Of a stretch of DNA of 64,000 bases, positions 23,615 to 32,248 are shown piece after piece. Position numbers and translations under genes: made by a program. The notes beneath the pieces were generated by a model. It worked only from the letters and a program-made list of their open reading frames with translations. It had not been told where the DNA came from and did no database searches. Position 1 is the first letter of the stretch. The number at the start of each line of letters is the position of its first letter. This DNA comes from Sphingopyxis granuli NBRC 100800 (GTDB lineage: Bacteria; Pseudomonadota; Alphaproteobacteria; Sphingomonadales; Sphingomonadaceae), in contig NZ_BCUA01000013.1 in assembly GCF_001591045.1 (NCBI RefSeq), positions 1-64,000 of the forward strand, written 5' to 3'.

Positions 23615-25957
23615 ATGGGAGACAGTGAGATTTTCGTTGGTCGCGTTGCCCGTTTCACACGGGCCGTACTGATGGTTTCGGCGATGGGCGTCGCCGGAAT
23701 CGCTCCGGCGATGGCACAGGATACGGCCGCACAGGATACGCAGAACGACAGCGCGCAGAGCGCGGCGACGGGCGGTGAAATCATTGTGACCGCGCTGAAG
23801 CGCGGCACGCGCCTTCAGGACACGCCGCTCGCCATCTCGGCGGTGACGGGCGATTCGCTGGAGCGCGCGGGCACCACCAGCTTCACCGAACTGACGTCGG
23901 ACACGCCCAGCCTGCGCATCGTCGACAACGGCCCGGGCAACCGGCGCGTCATCCTGCGCGGCGTCGTTGGCGCGGGCGAACCGACGGTGGGCATCTATTA
24001 CGACGAATCGCCGGTATCGGGATCGGTCGGCACGTCGAGCGACGCCGCGGGCAGCACCCCCGACTTCCGCGTCTTCGACGTCGAACGCGCCGAGGTGCTG
24101 CGTGGCCCGCAGGGCACACTCTACGGCTCGGGTTCGATGGGCGGCACCGTCCGCATCATCTATGAAAAGCCGAAGACCGACACGCTCGAAGGCGCGGGGT
24201 CGGTGAATCTGTCGGCGGTGAAGGGCGGCAGCCCGGGCGCCTCGGTCGACGGCATGATCAACCTGCCGATCGCGACCGACAAGCTCGCGCTGCGCGTCGT
24301 CGGCAGCTATCAGCAGTTCGCCGGCTACATCGACAATAATTTTTACGGCACCAGGAACATCAACGACGGCTATGCCCTCGGCGGCCGCGCGTTGCTGCGT
24401 TTCACGCCGACCGACGAGCTGACGATCGACCTCGGCGCCTATTATTCGAAGGTGTCGACCGATGCGTCGCGCTGGTTCTACGAAACCGGCCAACGGCACG
24501 TCACCAGCGCGCGGTCCGAATCGGGCAACTACGACACGAACCGTATCTACAGCGGCACGCTGCGGTACGACTTCGGGCCGGTGGCGCTGACCGCGGTGTC
24601 GACCTATTTCGACCGCGACAAGATCACCGTCGGCGACGTCAGCGACAATTTCAACGGCCGCGCCACGGCGGCCGGCTGCGCGCAATATCTGCTCGGCAAC
24701 ACCGCGCTGACCTGCTCGGCGACCGAACTCGCTTCCTATCTCGATCTCACCAACACGATCCTCTATTCGAGCCTGTATCAGCCGCAGAGCGTGCGCAACT
24801 GGTCGAACGAGATCCGCGTTAGCTCGACCGACGGCGGCCCGTTCAACTGGACCGTCGGCGGCTATATGGAGGATCGCAAGACGACGGTGCGCTCGACGCT
24901 GCTCGCCGCCGATCCGCGCAACGGCCAGCTGCTGCCCTTCGTGGCCGCGAACATCTATTACGACCGCACGATCAGCGACCATCTGAAGCAGAAGGCGCTG
25001 TTCGCCGAACTGTCCTATGAATTCTTCGAGAAACTGACCGCGACCGTCGGTTCGCGCTGGTACGAATATGACAAGACGGTCGGCGGCGTCGTCGATCAGG
25101 GGCAGATTCACTACGCCTCGAAGCCCAGCCCCTATCGAGAGGCGCGGTCGAAGGAGAACGGCTTCGTCTTCAAGTTCAACCTCGCCTATGAGTTCAGCCG
25201 CAACCTGATGATCTATGCCCAAGCGGCCGAAGGCTTCCGTCCGGGCGGCGTCAACCAGGCGAACGGTCTGCCGGTCGCACTCGCCGGCTATACCGCCGAC
25301 AGCCTGTGGAACTACGAACTCGGCCTGAAGAGCCAGCCGATCAGCGGCGTCTACTTCAACCTGACGGGCTATCAGATCGACTGGACGAACATGCAGGTGT
25401 CGGCGCGCACCGCCGGCGCGGGCTCGGTGTTCGGCTTGATCTCGAACGTCGGCGCGGCGCGCATCAAGGGGCTCGAGGCGGAACTCAACGCGTCGCCGGT
25501 CGGCGGTCTCTCGCTGATCGCCAACGTCGGCTATACCGACGCCAAGCTGTCGGAGGATCAGGTCAGCACCATCGTCATCGCGGCAGGCCGCAAGGGCGAC
25601 AGGCTGCCGTTCGTTCCCAAGTGGAACGTCAGCGCCTCGGCCGAATATCTGTGGTCGCTCAGCAGCACCCTCGAAGGGCTGGTCCGGTTCGACGGCACCT
25701 ATGCCGGCTCGTCCTACTCGACGCTGGCAAAGACCGACGCCTATCGCCGCAAGGTCGACGACTACACCCTGTTCAATGCGCGGTTCGGTATCCAGGCGCC
25801 CGACGGCGACTGGAGCGCGCACCTCTATGTGAACAACATCTTCAATGCCGAGGCGATCACGACCAAGTCGAGCAGCGGGAACACCGGCGGGCTGACGGTC
25901 ACCCATGGCGCGCCGCCGCGCACCATCGGCCTCAATCTGACGAAGCGGTTCCGCTGA
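23615..25957 (+). CDS. TonB-dependent receptor
   Basis: The 780-residue receptor has an N-terminal signal region (about 35 residues, cleavage after APAMAQ), a TonB-box-like GEIIVTALKRG, and plug motifs RRVILRGVVGAG, PTVGIYYDESP and AEVLRGPQGTLYGSGSMGG. The barrel ends NLTKRFR. It is followed by two exported amidohydrolases on the same strand, so it probably imports their substrate, perhaps a modified peptide or amino-acid conjugate. This is inferred from context. Confidence 0.9.
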   Translation: MGDSEIFVGRVARFTRAVLMVSAMGVAGIAPAMAQDTAAQDTQNDSAQSAATGGEIIVTALKRGTRLQDTPLAISAVTGDSLERAGTTSFTELTSDTPSLRIVDNGPGNRRVILRGVVGAGEPTVGIYYDESPVSGSVGTSSDAAGSTPDFRVFDVERAEVLRGPQGTLYGSGSMGGTVRIIYEKPKTDTLEGAGSVNLSAVKGGSPGASVDGMINLPIATDKLALRVVGSYQQFAGYIDNNFYGTRNINDGYALGGRALLRFTPTDELTIDLGAYYSKVSTDASRWFYETGQRHVTSARSESGNYDTNRIYSGTLRYDFGPVALTAVSTYFDRDKITVGDVSDNFNGRATAAGCAQYLLGNTALTCSATELASYLDLTNTILYSSLYQPQSVRNWSNEIRVSSTDGGPFNWTVGGYMEDRKTTVRSTLLAADPRNGQLLPFVAANIYYDRTISDHLKQKALFAELSYEFFEKLTATVGSRWYEYDKTVGGVVDQGQIHYASKPSPYREARSKENGFVFKFNLAYEFSRNLMIYAQAAEGFRPGGVNQANGLPVALAGYTADSLWNYELGLKSQPISGVYFNLTGYQIDWTNMQVSARTAGAGSVFGLISNVGAARIKGLEAELNASPVGGLSLIANVGYTDAKLSEDQVSTIVIAAGRKGDRLPFVPKWNVSASAEYLWSLSSTLEGLVRFDGTYAGSSYSTLAKTDAYRRKVDDYTLFNARFGIQAPDGDWSAHLYVNNIFNAEAITTKSSSGNTGGLTVTHGAPPRTIGLNLTKRFR

Positions 25958-25963
25958 CGGGAC

Positions 25964-26001
25964 GGCGGGCGCGCCGGGGAGCTCCTGCCGGTGCGCCCGC
26001 C
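25964..26001 (+). other. strong GC stem-loop between TonB receptor and amidohydrolase
   Basis: GGCGGGCGCGCCGG (25964-25977) can pair with CCGGTGCGCCCGCC (25988-26001) around a 10-base loop. No T-run follows, so it is not a classical terminator. It could protect the receptor mRNA 3' end or tune read-through into the next gene. Confidence 0.5.
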
Positions 26002-26047
26002 CTCCCACGACGGTATCGGTTCAGGGGCTTCCAACGGGAGAGGGTCA

Positions 26048-27748
26048 ATGAAAAAACTGGGGAAAAAACTGGGATCGACGACACGACGCGTTCTGATGGC
26101 CGGGGCGGCCGGGCTGCTTTGCGCCATTCCGGCGGTGTCCGGGCTGGCGCAGACCGCCAGCCCCGCAGCGCAGGCGACGAAGCCGCGCGCGGGTGCCGTT
26201 CCCGCCCCCGCGCGCCAGCCGGGCGAGGGCGCCGGGCCGTTCCGCAAGATGGTCATTCGCGGCGTCACGCTGATCGACGGCAGCGGTGCGCCGCCGCGCG
26301 GTCCGGTCGACGTGGTGGTCGAGAACAACATTATCACCTCGATCGAGGCCGCCGGTACGCCGGGGCTGCCGCTCGTCGACGGCCGCGCGCCGCGCGATGC
26401 CGATTATGAGCTCGACGCGACCGGCATGTTCATGCTGCCGGGCTTCATCGACATGCACGTCCACGGGTCGAGCGACGACAAGGCGCCCGACCTCAGCTAT
26501 TCCTACAAGCTGTGGCTCGCGCACGGCGTGACCTCGGTCCGCGGCGTCGACCTCGCGCCGTTCGAGATTTCGCTCAGCGAGCGGGCGCGCTCGGCACGCA
26601 ACGAGATCGTCGCGCCGCGCATCTTTTCCTATCATCGGCCGGGCATGGGGCGCGGCTGGACCGGCGGTCTGACGAACACGCCCGACAAGGCGCGCGAATG
26701 GGTGCGCTGGGCGGCCAAGGCCGGGATCGACGGCATCAAGCTGGGCGCCGACGCCAACCAGCCGCCCGAGGTGCTGGAGGCGATCTTCGACGAGGCGAAG
26801 AAGCAGCAGATCGGCACCGTCGCGCACCTGTCGCAGATCGGCGTCGGGAGGATGGACGCAAAACACGCCGGCGCCACCGGCCTAGGCACCGTGACTCACT
26901 TCTACGGCCATTTCGAATCGCTGCTCGAAAACGGGCCGGTGCAGGACTGGGCGCCCGACTATAATTTCATGGACGAGCAGCACCGCTTCGGCGACGTCGC
27001 CAATCTGGCGCGCGAAAGCTTCAATCCGGGAACCCCCGAGTGGAAGGAATATCTGGAAAGCCAGAAGGCGAATGGCGTCACCTTCGATCCGACGATGACG
27101 ATCTATGCCGCGTCGCGCGATCTGATGCATGCGCGCAACGCCGACTGGCACGCGCGCTATACGATGCCGCAGCTCTGGGGCTTCTTCCAGTCGTCGCGGG
27201 AGAATCACGGCTCCTACTTCTTCGACTGGACGACCGAGCGGGAAGTGCGCTGGCGGAATTTCTACAAGAAATTCATGCAGCTGATTAATGACTACAAGAA
27301 TATCGGCGGCCGCGTCACGGCAGGGTCGGACTCGGGCTTCATCTTCAAGACCTATGGCTTCGGCTTCATCGAGGAACTGGAGCTGTTGCAGGAGGCCGGC
27401 TTCAATCCCAGCCAGGTCGTGCAGGCCGCGACGCTGAACGGCGCGCTGACGCTCTATGAGCCCAAGGGCAATGTGGCGCCGCCGATCGGCACCGTGCGCG
27501 TCGGCAAGCTTGCCGATATGGTGCTGGTGAAGGAAAACCCGCTCCAGAACTTCAAGACGCTCTACGGCACCGGCGCGCTGCGCCTCAACGAGCAGACGCA
27601 GCGGCTCGAACGCGTCGGCGGGGTCAGCTACACGATCAAGGACGGCATCGTCTATGATGCGAAGAAGCTGCTGGCCGACGTGGCCGAGATGGTGAAGGCC
27701 GAAAAACGGCGGATGGGATTGCCCGAAGAAGGCGTTCCGCTGCCCTGA
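26048..27748 (+). CDS. exported amidohydrolase-family metalloenzyme (paralogue 1)
   Basis: The 566-residue product has a basic N-terminus and signal peptide (cleavage near GLAQ), then an amidohydrolase/imidazolonepropionase-related TIM barrel. Visible ligand candidates are H137 and H139 in DMHVH, K231 in GIKLG (possible carboxylated lysine), H260 in VAHLSQ, H284/H288 in THFYGH and D428 in GSDSG. The composite beta-sandwich segments (VTLIDGSG at the start; KLADMVLVKENPL at the end) are present. The ATG at 26048 follows GGGAGAGGG. It is closely similar to the gene at 27907. Substrate unknown. Confidence 0.87.
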   Translation: MKKLGKKLGSTTRRVLMAGAAGLLCAIPAVSGLAQTASPAAQATKPRAGAVPAPARQPGEGAGPFRKMVIRGVTLIDGSGAPPRGPVDVVVENNIITSIEAAGTPGLPLVDGRAPRDADYELDATGMFMLPGFIDMHVHGSSDDKAPDLSYSYKLWLAHGVTSVRGVDLAPFEISLSERARSARNEIVAPRIFSYHRPGMGRGWTGGLTNTPDKAREWVRWAAKAGIDGIKLGADANQPPEVLEAIFDEAKKQQIGTVAHLSQIGVGRMDAKHAGATGLGTVTHFYGHFESLLENGPVQDWAPDYNFMDEQHRFGDVANLARESFNPGTPEWKEYLESQKANGVTFDPTMTIYAASRDLMHARNADWHARYTMPQLWGFFQSSRENHGSYFFDWTTEREVRWRNFYKKFMQLINDYKNIGGRVTAGSDSGFIFKTYGFGFIEELELLQEAGFNPSQVVQAATLNGALTLYEPKGNVAPPIGTVRVGKLADMVLVKENPLQNFKTLYGTGALRLNEQTQRLERVGGVSYTIKDGIVYDAKKLLADVAEMVKAEKRRMGLPEEGVPLP

Positions 27749-27756
27749 ACCGAAAG

Positions 27757-27788
27757 GGGGGCGGCCCACGGCGGGCCGTCCCCTTTTT
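27757..27788 (+). terminator. Rho-independent terminator
   Basis: GGGGGCGGCCC (27757-27767) pairs with GGGCCGTCCCC (27773-27783) around ACGGC with one G-T pair, followed directly by TTTTT. It lies 9 bases after the first amidohydrolase stop and separates it from the second. Confidence 0.85.
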
Positions 27789-27906
27789 CCGCCATGGCGG
27801 AAGGAAGAATCGGGACCGCGATCGACAGGGGGGCTTGCGCCCGTCGGCAAACAATGGTCGATCGTTCGTATTTGAAGCATCTGTACCGACAGGGGGAACA
27901 GAATAT

Positions 27907-29541
27907 ATGAAACGGAAATTCACGAAGATCGCGCTCGCAGCGCTGCTGCTTGCCGCCCCGGCGGGCGCGCATCAGCGCGGCGATGAAAAGACCCCCGCGC
28001 CCGCGGCATCCTTTCCCGTGACCGCGGGGGCCCCCGCCCGCGGCGCCGGCGAAGGCGCCGGCCCCTTCCGCAAGATGGTGATCCGCAATGCCACCATCAT
28101 CGACGGGACCGGCGGACCGCCGCGCAGCCGGTTCGACATCGTCGTCGAAGGCAACCGCATCACCTCGATCACCCAGTCGGGCTGGCCGGGGCTTCCGTCC
28201 GGCGGCAACCGCGTCGCGCAGGATGCCGATTACGAGATCGACGCGGCCGGCATGTACGTCTTGCCCGGCTTCACCGACATGCACGTCCACCTGCCCGGAC
28301 CCGACAAGGCGCCCGATGCCAGCTATGCCTACAAGCTGTGGCTCGCGCACGGCGTGACGACGGTGCGCGGTGTGCCGCTTTCGGCCCCCTCGGTCGCCAG
28401 CAACGAAAAGAACCGCTCGGCACGCAATGAGATCGTGGCGCCGCGCATCTTCAACTATCAGACGCTGGGCGCCGGCTGGTCGGGCGGCGTCGTCGACACG
28501 CCCGAAAAGGCGCGCGCGTGGGTGCGCTGGGCCAAGCAGAACAACATCGACGGCATCAAGTTCTTCAACCGGGAGAATGAGACCCCCGACGTCTTCTCGG
28601 CCGCGCTCGACGAGGCGAAGAAGATGGGGCTGGGGACGACCGCGCATCTCAGCCAGATCGGCGTCGCCAATTTCAACGCCCGTCAGGCGGGTGAGGCGGG
28701 ACTGAACACCGTCACCCACTATTACGGGCACATGGAATCGCTGCTCAAGGGGCGGGCGATCCAGGATTTTCCGTCCGGCTACGACTATAACAACGAACAG
28801 CATCGCTTCGGCGAGGTCGCCGAAATCTGGAATCAGGTCTATGGCCCGGGTTCCAAGCAGTGGCAGGAATATCTGGACGCGCAGAAGGCGAACCACGTCA
28901 CCTTCGACCCGACCTTCAACATCTATGCCGCATCGCGCGACCTGATGCGCGCCCGCAACGCCGACTGGCACGCGCGCTACACGACACCGCAGCTCTGGAA
29001 CTATTTCCAGTCGACCCGCGACAATCACGGCTCCTATTTCTATGACTGGACGACCGAGAATGAGTTCGCGTGGAAGAAATTCTACGGTCTCTTCATGCGG
29101 CTGATGAACGATTACAAGAATATGGGCGGGCGCGTGACCGTCGGCACCGATTCGGGCTTCATCTGGAAGGTCTATGGCTTCGCCTATGTCGAGGAAATGG
29201 AATTGCTGCGCGAGGCGGGTTTCTCGCCGCTTGAGGTCGTGCGCGCCGCGACGATGATGGGCGCCCAGACGCTGTACGAACCGCGCGGCGAAACTCCGCC
29301 GATCGGTGCGGTGCGTGCGGGGATGCTGGCCGATCTGGTGATCGTTCCGGAAAACCCGCTCCAGAATCTGAAGACGCTCTATGGCACCGGCTTCCAGCGT
29401 CTGAATCCCGAAACGAACCGACAGGAAGTCGTCGGCGGGGTGAAGTTCACGATCAAGGACGGCATCGTCTACGACGCGAAGAAGCTGCTCGCCGACGTCG
29501 CCGCCATGGTCGAAACCGAAAAGGCGAAGCTCGGCCAGTAA
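27907..29541 (+). CDS. exported amidohydrolase-family metalloenzyme (paralogue 2)
   Basis: The 544-residue product has a signal peptide (MKRKFTKIALAALLLAAPAG, cleavage near GAHQ) and the same architecture as the gene at 26048. It shares long identical or near-identical stretches such as GEGAGPFRKMVIR, YKLWLAHGVT and NADWHARYT. Ligand candidates are H126, H128, K218 (GIKFF), H247, H271/H275 and D415. It follows a terminator, so it probably has its own promoter. The pair look like a tandem duplication that has diverged in specificity. Confidence 0.87.
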   Translation: MKRKFTKIALAALLLAAPAGAHQRGDEKTPAPAASFPVTAGAPARGAGEGAGPFRKMVIRNATIIDGTGGPPRSRFDIVVEGNRITSITQSGWPGLPSGGNRVAQDADYEIDAAGMYVLPGFTDMHVHLPGPDKAPDASYAYKLWLAHGVTTVRGVPLSAPSVASNEKNRSARNEIVAPRIFNYQTLGAGWSGGVVDTPEKARAWVRWAKQNNIDGIKFFNRENETPDVFSAALDEAKKMGLGTTAHLSQIGVANFNARQAGEAGLNTVTHYYGHMESLLKGRAIQDFPSGYDYNNEQHRFGEVAEIWNQVYGPGSKQWQEYLDAQKANHVTFDPTFNIYAASRDLMRARNADWHARYTTPQLWNYFQSTRDNHGSYFYDWTTENEFAWKKFYGLFMRLMNDYKNMGGRVTVGTDSGFIWKVYGFAYVEEMELLREAGFSPLEVVRAATMMGAQTLYEPRGETPPIGAVRAGMLADLVIVPENPLQNLKTLYGTGFQRLNPETNRQEVVGGVKFTIKDGIVYDAKKLLADVAAMVETEKAKLGQ

Positions 29542-29657
29542 GCATCCGGTCCGCAGGGCCCGCCGGCGTCCCGCTCCCCGCTTGCCGCGAAGGGCCGGGT
29601 CCCGGCAGCCCCCGGTCCTGACCCCGGTTGCTGCGGCGGCCGGGTGGGAGAACCCTC

Positions 29658-31064
29658 ATGTCCTTTTTGACCCGCCGAAAGGCGATCGACACGATCGGAG
29701 CGGTCGGCGAGACCCAGCGGCTCCATCGCACGCTCAGCTGGCCGCATCTGATCGGCCTCGGCGTCGGCGCCATCGTCGGGACCGGCATCTATACGCTGAT
29801 CGGCGTCGGCGCGGAGCGGGCGGGCCCCGCTGTCATCATCGCCTTCGTCGTCGCCGGGCTGGTCTGCGTCTGCGCCGCGCTCGCCTATGCCGAACTTGCG
29901 ACGCTGATGCCCGTGTCGGGCAGCGCCTATACATACAGCTACGCGGTAATCGGTGAAGGCGTCGCCTGGGTCATCGGCTGGAGCCTCGTGCTCGAATATT
30001 CGGTGGTCTGCGCGGCGGTCGCGGTCGGCTGGTCGGGCTATGCGGTCGGCTTCCTGCAGGCGGCGGGGATCGACGTTCCGCTCGCGCTTGCCGCCGGTCC
30101 GCATGCCGGCGGGATCATCAATCTGCCGGCGATCCTGATCGTCGCGGCGGTGGCGGGAATGCTGCTGGTCGGCACGCGCGAAAGCGCCACGCTCAACATG
30201 GCGCTCGTCGTCCTCAAGATAGCGGCGCTCGCGGCTTTCGTGGTGCTGGCGATGAAGGCGTTCGACGCTGGCAATTTCCAGCCCTTCATGCCCTATGGCT
30301 TCGCCGCGCATGAGGTCGACGGGCAGGTGCGCGGCGTGATGGCGGCGGCCGCGATCATCTTCTTCGCCTTCTATGGCTTCGACGCGGTGTCGACCGCGGC
30401 AGAGGAGACGAAGGATCCCGCGCGCGACCTGACCATCGGCATCATCGGCTCGATGGTTGTCTGCACGCTGGTCTATATGGCGGTCGCCGCGGCGGCGATC
30501 GGTGCGATGCCGTTCATGGAATTCTCGCGCTCGGGCGAGCCGCTCGCCTATGTGCTGCGCCAGCTTGGCCATCCGGGCGTCGCGACGCTGATCGGCGCGG
30601 TCGCCGTCGTCGCGCTGCCGACCGTGATCCTGGCCTTCATGTTCGGGCAGAGCCGCATCTTCTTCGTCATGGCGCGCGATCGGATGCTGCCCGAACGGCT
30701 CGGCCGGGTGAATGCGAAGGGCACGCCGGTGGCGGTGACGATCGGCACCGCGATCGTCGTGTCGGGCATCGCGGGTTTCTTCCCGCTGGCGGAGATCGCC
30801 GAGCTGGCGAATGCGGGAACGCTCGCCGCGTTCGTCGCCGTCGGCCTGTGCCTGATCGTGCTGCGCGTGCGCAGACCCGACCTGCCGCGGCAGTTCCGCG
30901 CACCGATGCCCTGGGTCGTCGGGCTGGTCGCGATCTTCGGCTGCCTCTATCTGTTCATCAGCCTGCCGGCGGTCACACAGGGCCGGTTCCTGATCTGGAA
31001 CCTGATCGGCGCCGGCGTCTATCTGGCCTATGGCGCGCGCAAGAGCCGCCTGGCCGGGCAATAG
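29658..31064 (+). CDS. APC-superfamily amino acid permease
   Basis: The 468-residue inner-membrane protein has about 12 helices and the APC helix-1 signature HLIGLGVGAIVGTGIYTLIG near residues 33-52, with FFAFYGFDAVSTAAEETKDP in the middle, as in the cationic-amino-acid-transporter/YfnA-like group. The ATG at 29658 was chosen because the family N-terminus follows it. Its place behind two amidohydrolases suggests uptake of the amino acid they release. Confidence 0.88.
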   Translation: MSFLTRRKAIDTIGAVGETQRLHRTLSWPHLIGLGVGAIVGTGIYTLIGVGAERAGPAVIIAFVVAGLVCVCAALAYAELATLMPVSGSAYTYSYAVIGEGVAWVIGWSLVLEYSVVCAAVAVGWSGYAVGFLQAAGIDVPLALAAGPHAGGIINLPAILIVAAVAGMLLVGTRESATLNMALVVLKIAALAAFVVLAMKAFDAGNFQPFMPYGFAAHEVDGQVRGVMAAAAIIFFAFYGFDAVSTAAEETKDPARDLTIGIIGSMVVCTLVYMAVAAAAIGAMPFMEFSRSGEPLAYVLRQLGHPGVATLIGAVAVVALPTVILAFMFGQSRIFFVMARDRMLPERLGRVNAKGTPVAVTIGTAIVVSGIAGFFPLAEIAELANAGTLAAFVAVGLCLIVLRVRRPDLPRQFRAPMPWVVGLVAIFGCLYLFISLPAVTQGRFLIWNLIGAGVYLAYGARKSRLAGQ

Positions 31065-31121
31065 GGAAGGGGACGGATGCGCGCGCCGGGCGTCCGCCCC
31101 CCGTCCGCCGGGGCGCGGTGG

Positions 31122-31577
31122 TCACAGCGGCAGGCTGGCCGAATTCTTGACCTCTTCCAGCACCGCATAGGTGCGCGTCTCGCGCACGCCGGGCATGTGC
31201 ACCAGCGTGTCGGCCAGAAAGGCACGATACGCCTCCATGTCGCGCACGCGTACCTTGATCAGATAGTCGAAACCGCCCGCCACCATGTGGCATTCGAGAA
31301 TTTCCGGCATCACCGACACCGACGCCGCGAACTCCTGAAACACGTCGCCCGTCGTGCGGTCCATCAGCACCTCGATGAAGATCAGCAGCGCGCGGTCGAG
31401 CTTGGTCGGGTTGAGCAGGGCATGGAAACCCAGGATATAACCCTGTTCGCGCAACCGCTTCAGCCGGTCGAAACAGGCCGACGGCGACAGGCCGCACCGG
31501 TTCGCCAGTTCCTGGTTGGTGATTCGGCCTTCGGCCTGGATGACCTTGAGAATGCGGCGGTCGGCATCATTCAGCAT
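31122..31577 (-). CDS. Lrp/AsnC-family transcriptional regulator
   Basis: The 151-residue protein has an N-terminal HTH (ILKVIQAEGRITNQELANR, then CGLSPSACFDRLKRLREQGYI) and a C-terminal RAM ligand domain with VAGGFDYLIKVRVRDMEAY. It is convergent with the permease. Upstream it has a perfect dyad at 31588-31610, so it likely autoregulates and may sense an amino acid imported by the neighbouring permease. Confidence 0.92.
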   Translation of the reverse strand: MLNDADRRILKVIQAEGRITNQELANRCGLSPSACFDRLKRLREQGYILGFHALLNPTKLDRALLIFIEVLMDRTTGDVFQEFAASVSVMPEILECHMVAGGFDYLIKVRVRDMEAYRAFLADTLVHMPGVRETRTYAVLEEVKNSASLPL

Positions 31578-31587
31578 CGATTATTCT

Positions 31588-31610
31588 CCGGATAATGCGG
31601 AATTATCCGG
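31588..31610. promoter_or_regulatory. perfect 9-bp inverted repeat, candidate Lrp operator
   Basis: CCGGATAAT at 31588-31596 and ATTATCCGG at 31602-31610 flank a 5-bp centre. The dyad starts 11 bp upstream of the Lrp start codon, between it and the forward gene at 31789. A TATAAT hexamer facing right lies at 31621-31626. Confidence 0.65.
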
Positions 31611-31788
31611 ATTATCATCGTATAATGTACCGAAAATTCCAAGTAAATTCGACGTTATGCCGCTATATTGGAGATGTGACCGGTTCGGGACGCAGGAGTC
31701 GCCATTCGATCGGGTTCGGGCCGCCCGGCCCACGCCGCGCCGGCTGCGCGGCCGCCCTACCGATGGTCGCAGGAAAAGGAGTATCGAG

Positions 31789-32187
31789 GTGAAGCAGCAC
31801 AAGCAACGCATGTGCATCATCAATCCCATGCTGGTCGAGGACATCGTCCCCCTCGCCGGCGGCCAGGCCGACATCATGTGCCGCATCGGCATCAGCTGGA
31901 ACAGCTGGATCAAGATCCTCGCCGGCCAGCCGGTCCGCCAGTCGCTCGGGGAGCGGTTGCGGACGCGTATCCTCGCCGCGGCCGAAGGAATCGAAGGGTT
32001 CGGCGCGAAGTTCCCGGCCGCTGGCGGCGGGCTCGACCGGGCGGCGCTCGCCGCCGCCTTCCTGCTGCCGAGCCTGTCGGGCGCGAAGGACGACGACGAG
32101 GATTGGCAGCCCGCCGCCTTCGGGCACGGTGCGGCGGATCAGGCGGACGATCGCGGCGCGCGCTTTGCGGCGGCCGGTCGGGGATGA
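31789..32187 (+). CDS. small HTH-like protein of unknown function
   Basis: The GTG at 31789 is preceded by AAGGAG at 7-nt spacing and gives 132 residues. Residues about 10-70 (IVPLAGGQADIMCRIGISWN, then SWIKILAGQPVRQSLGERL) resemble a compact helix-turn-helix of the XRE kind, but I am not certain. The C-terminal part is acidic and low-complexity. It is divergent from the Lrp gene and just upstream of the third amidohydrolase, so it may be part of that control unit. Confidence 0.6.
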   Translation: MKQHKQRMCIINPMLVEDIVPLAGGQADIMCRIGISWNSWIKILAGQPVRQSLGERLRTRILAAAEGIEGFGAKFPAAGGGLDRAALAAAFLLPSLSGAKDDDEDWQPAAFGHGAADQADDRGARFAAAGRG

Positions 32188-32248
32188 CGGGCGGCCCGGA
32201 CGAACCGGGCTTTCGAACAATAACGACGGGATGACGAGGGAGGATGGT

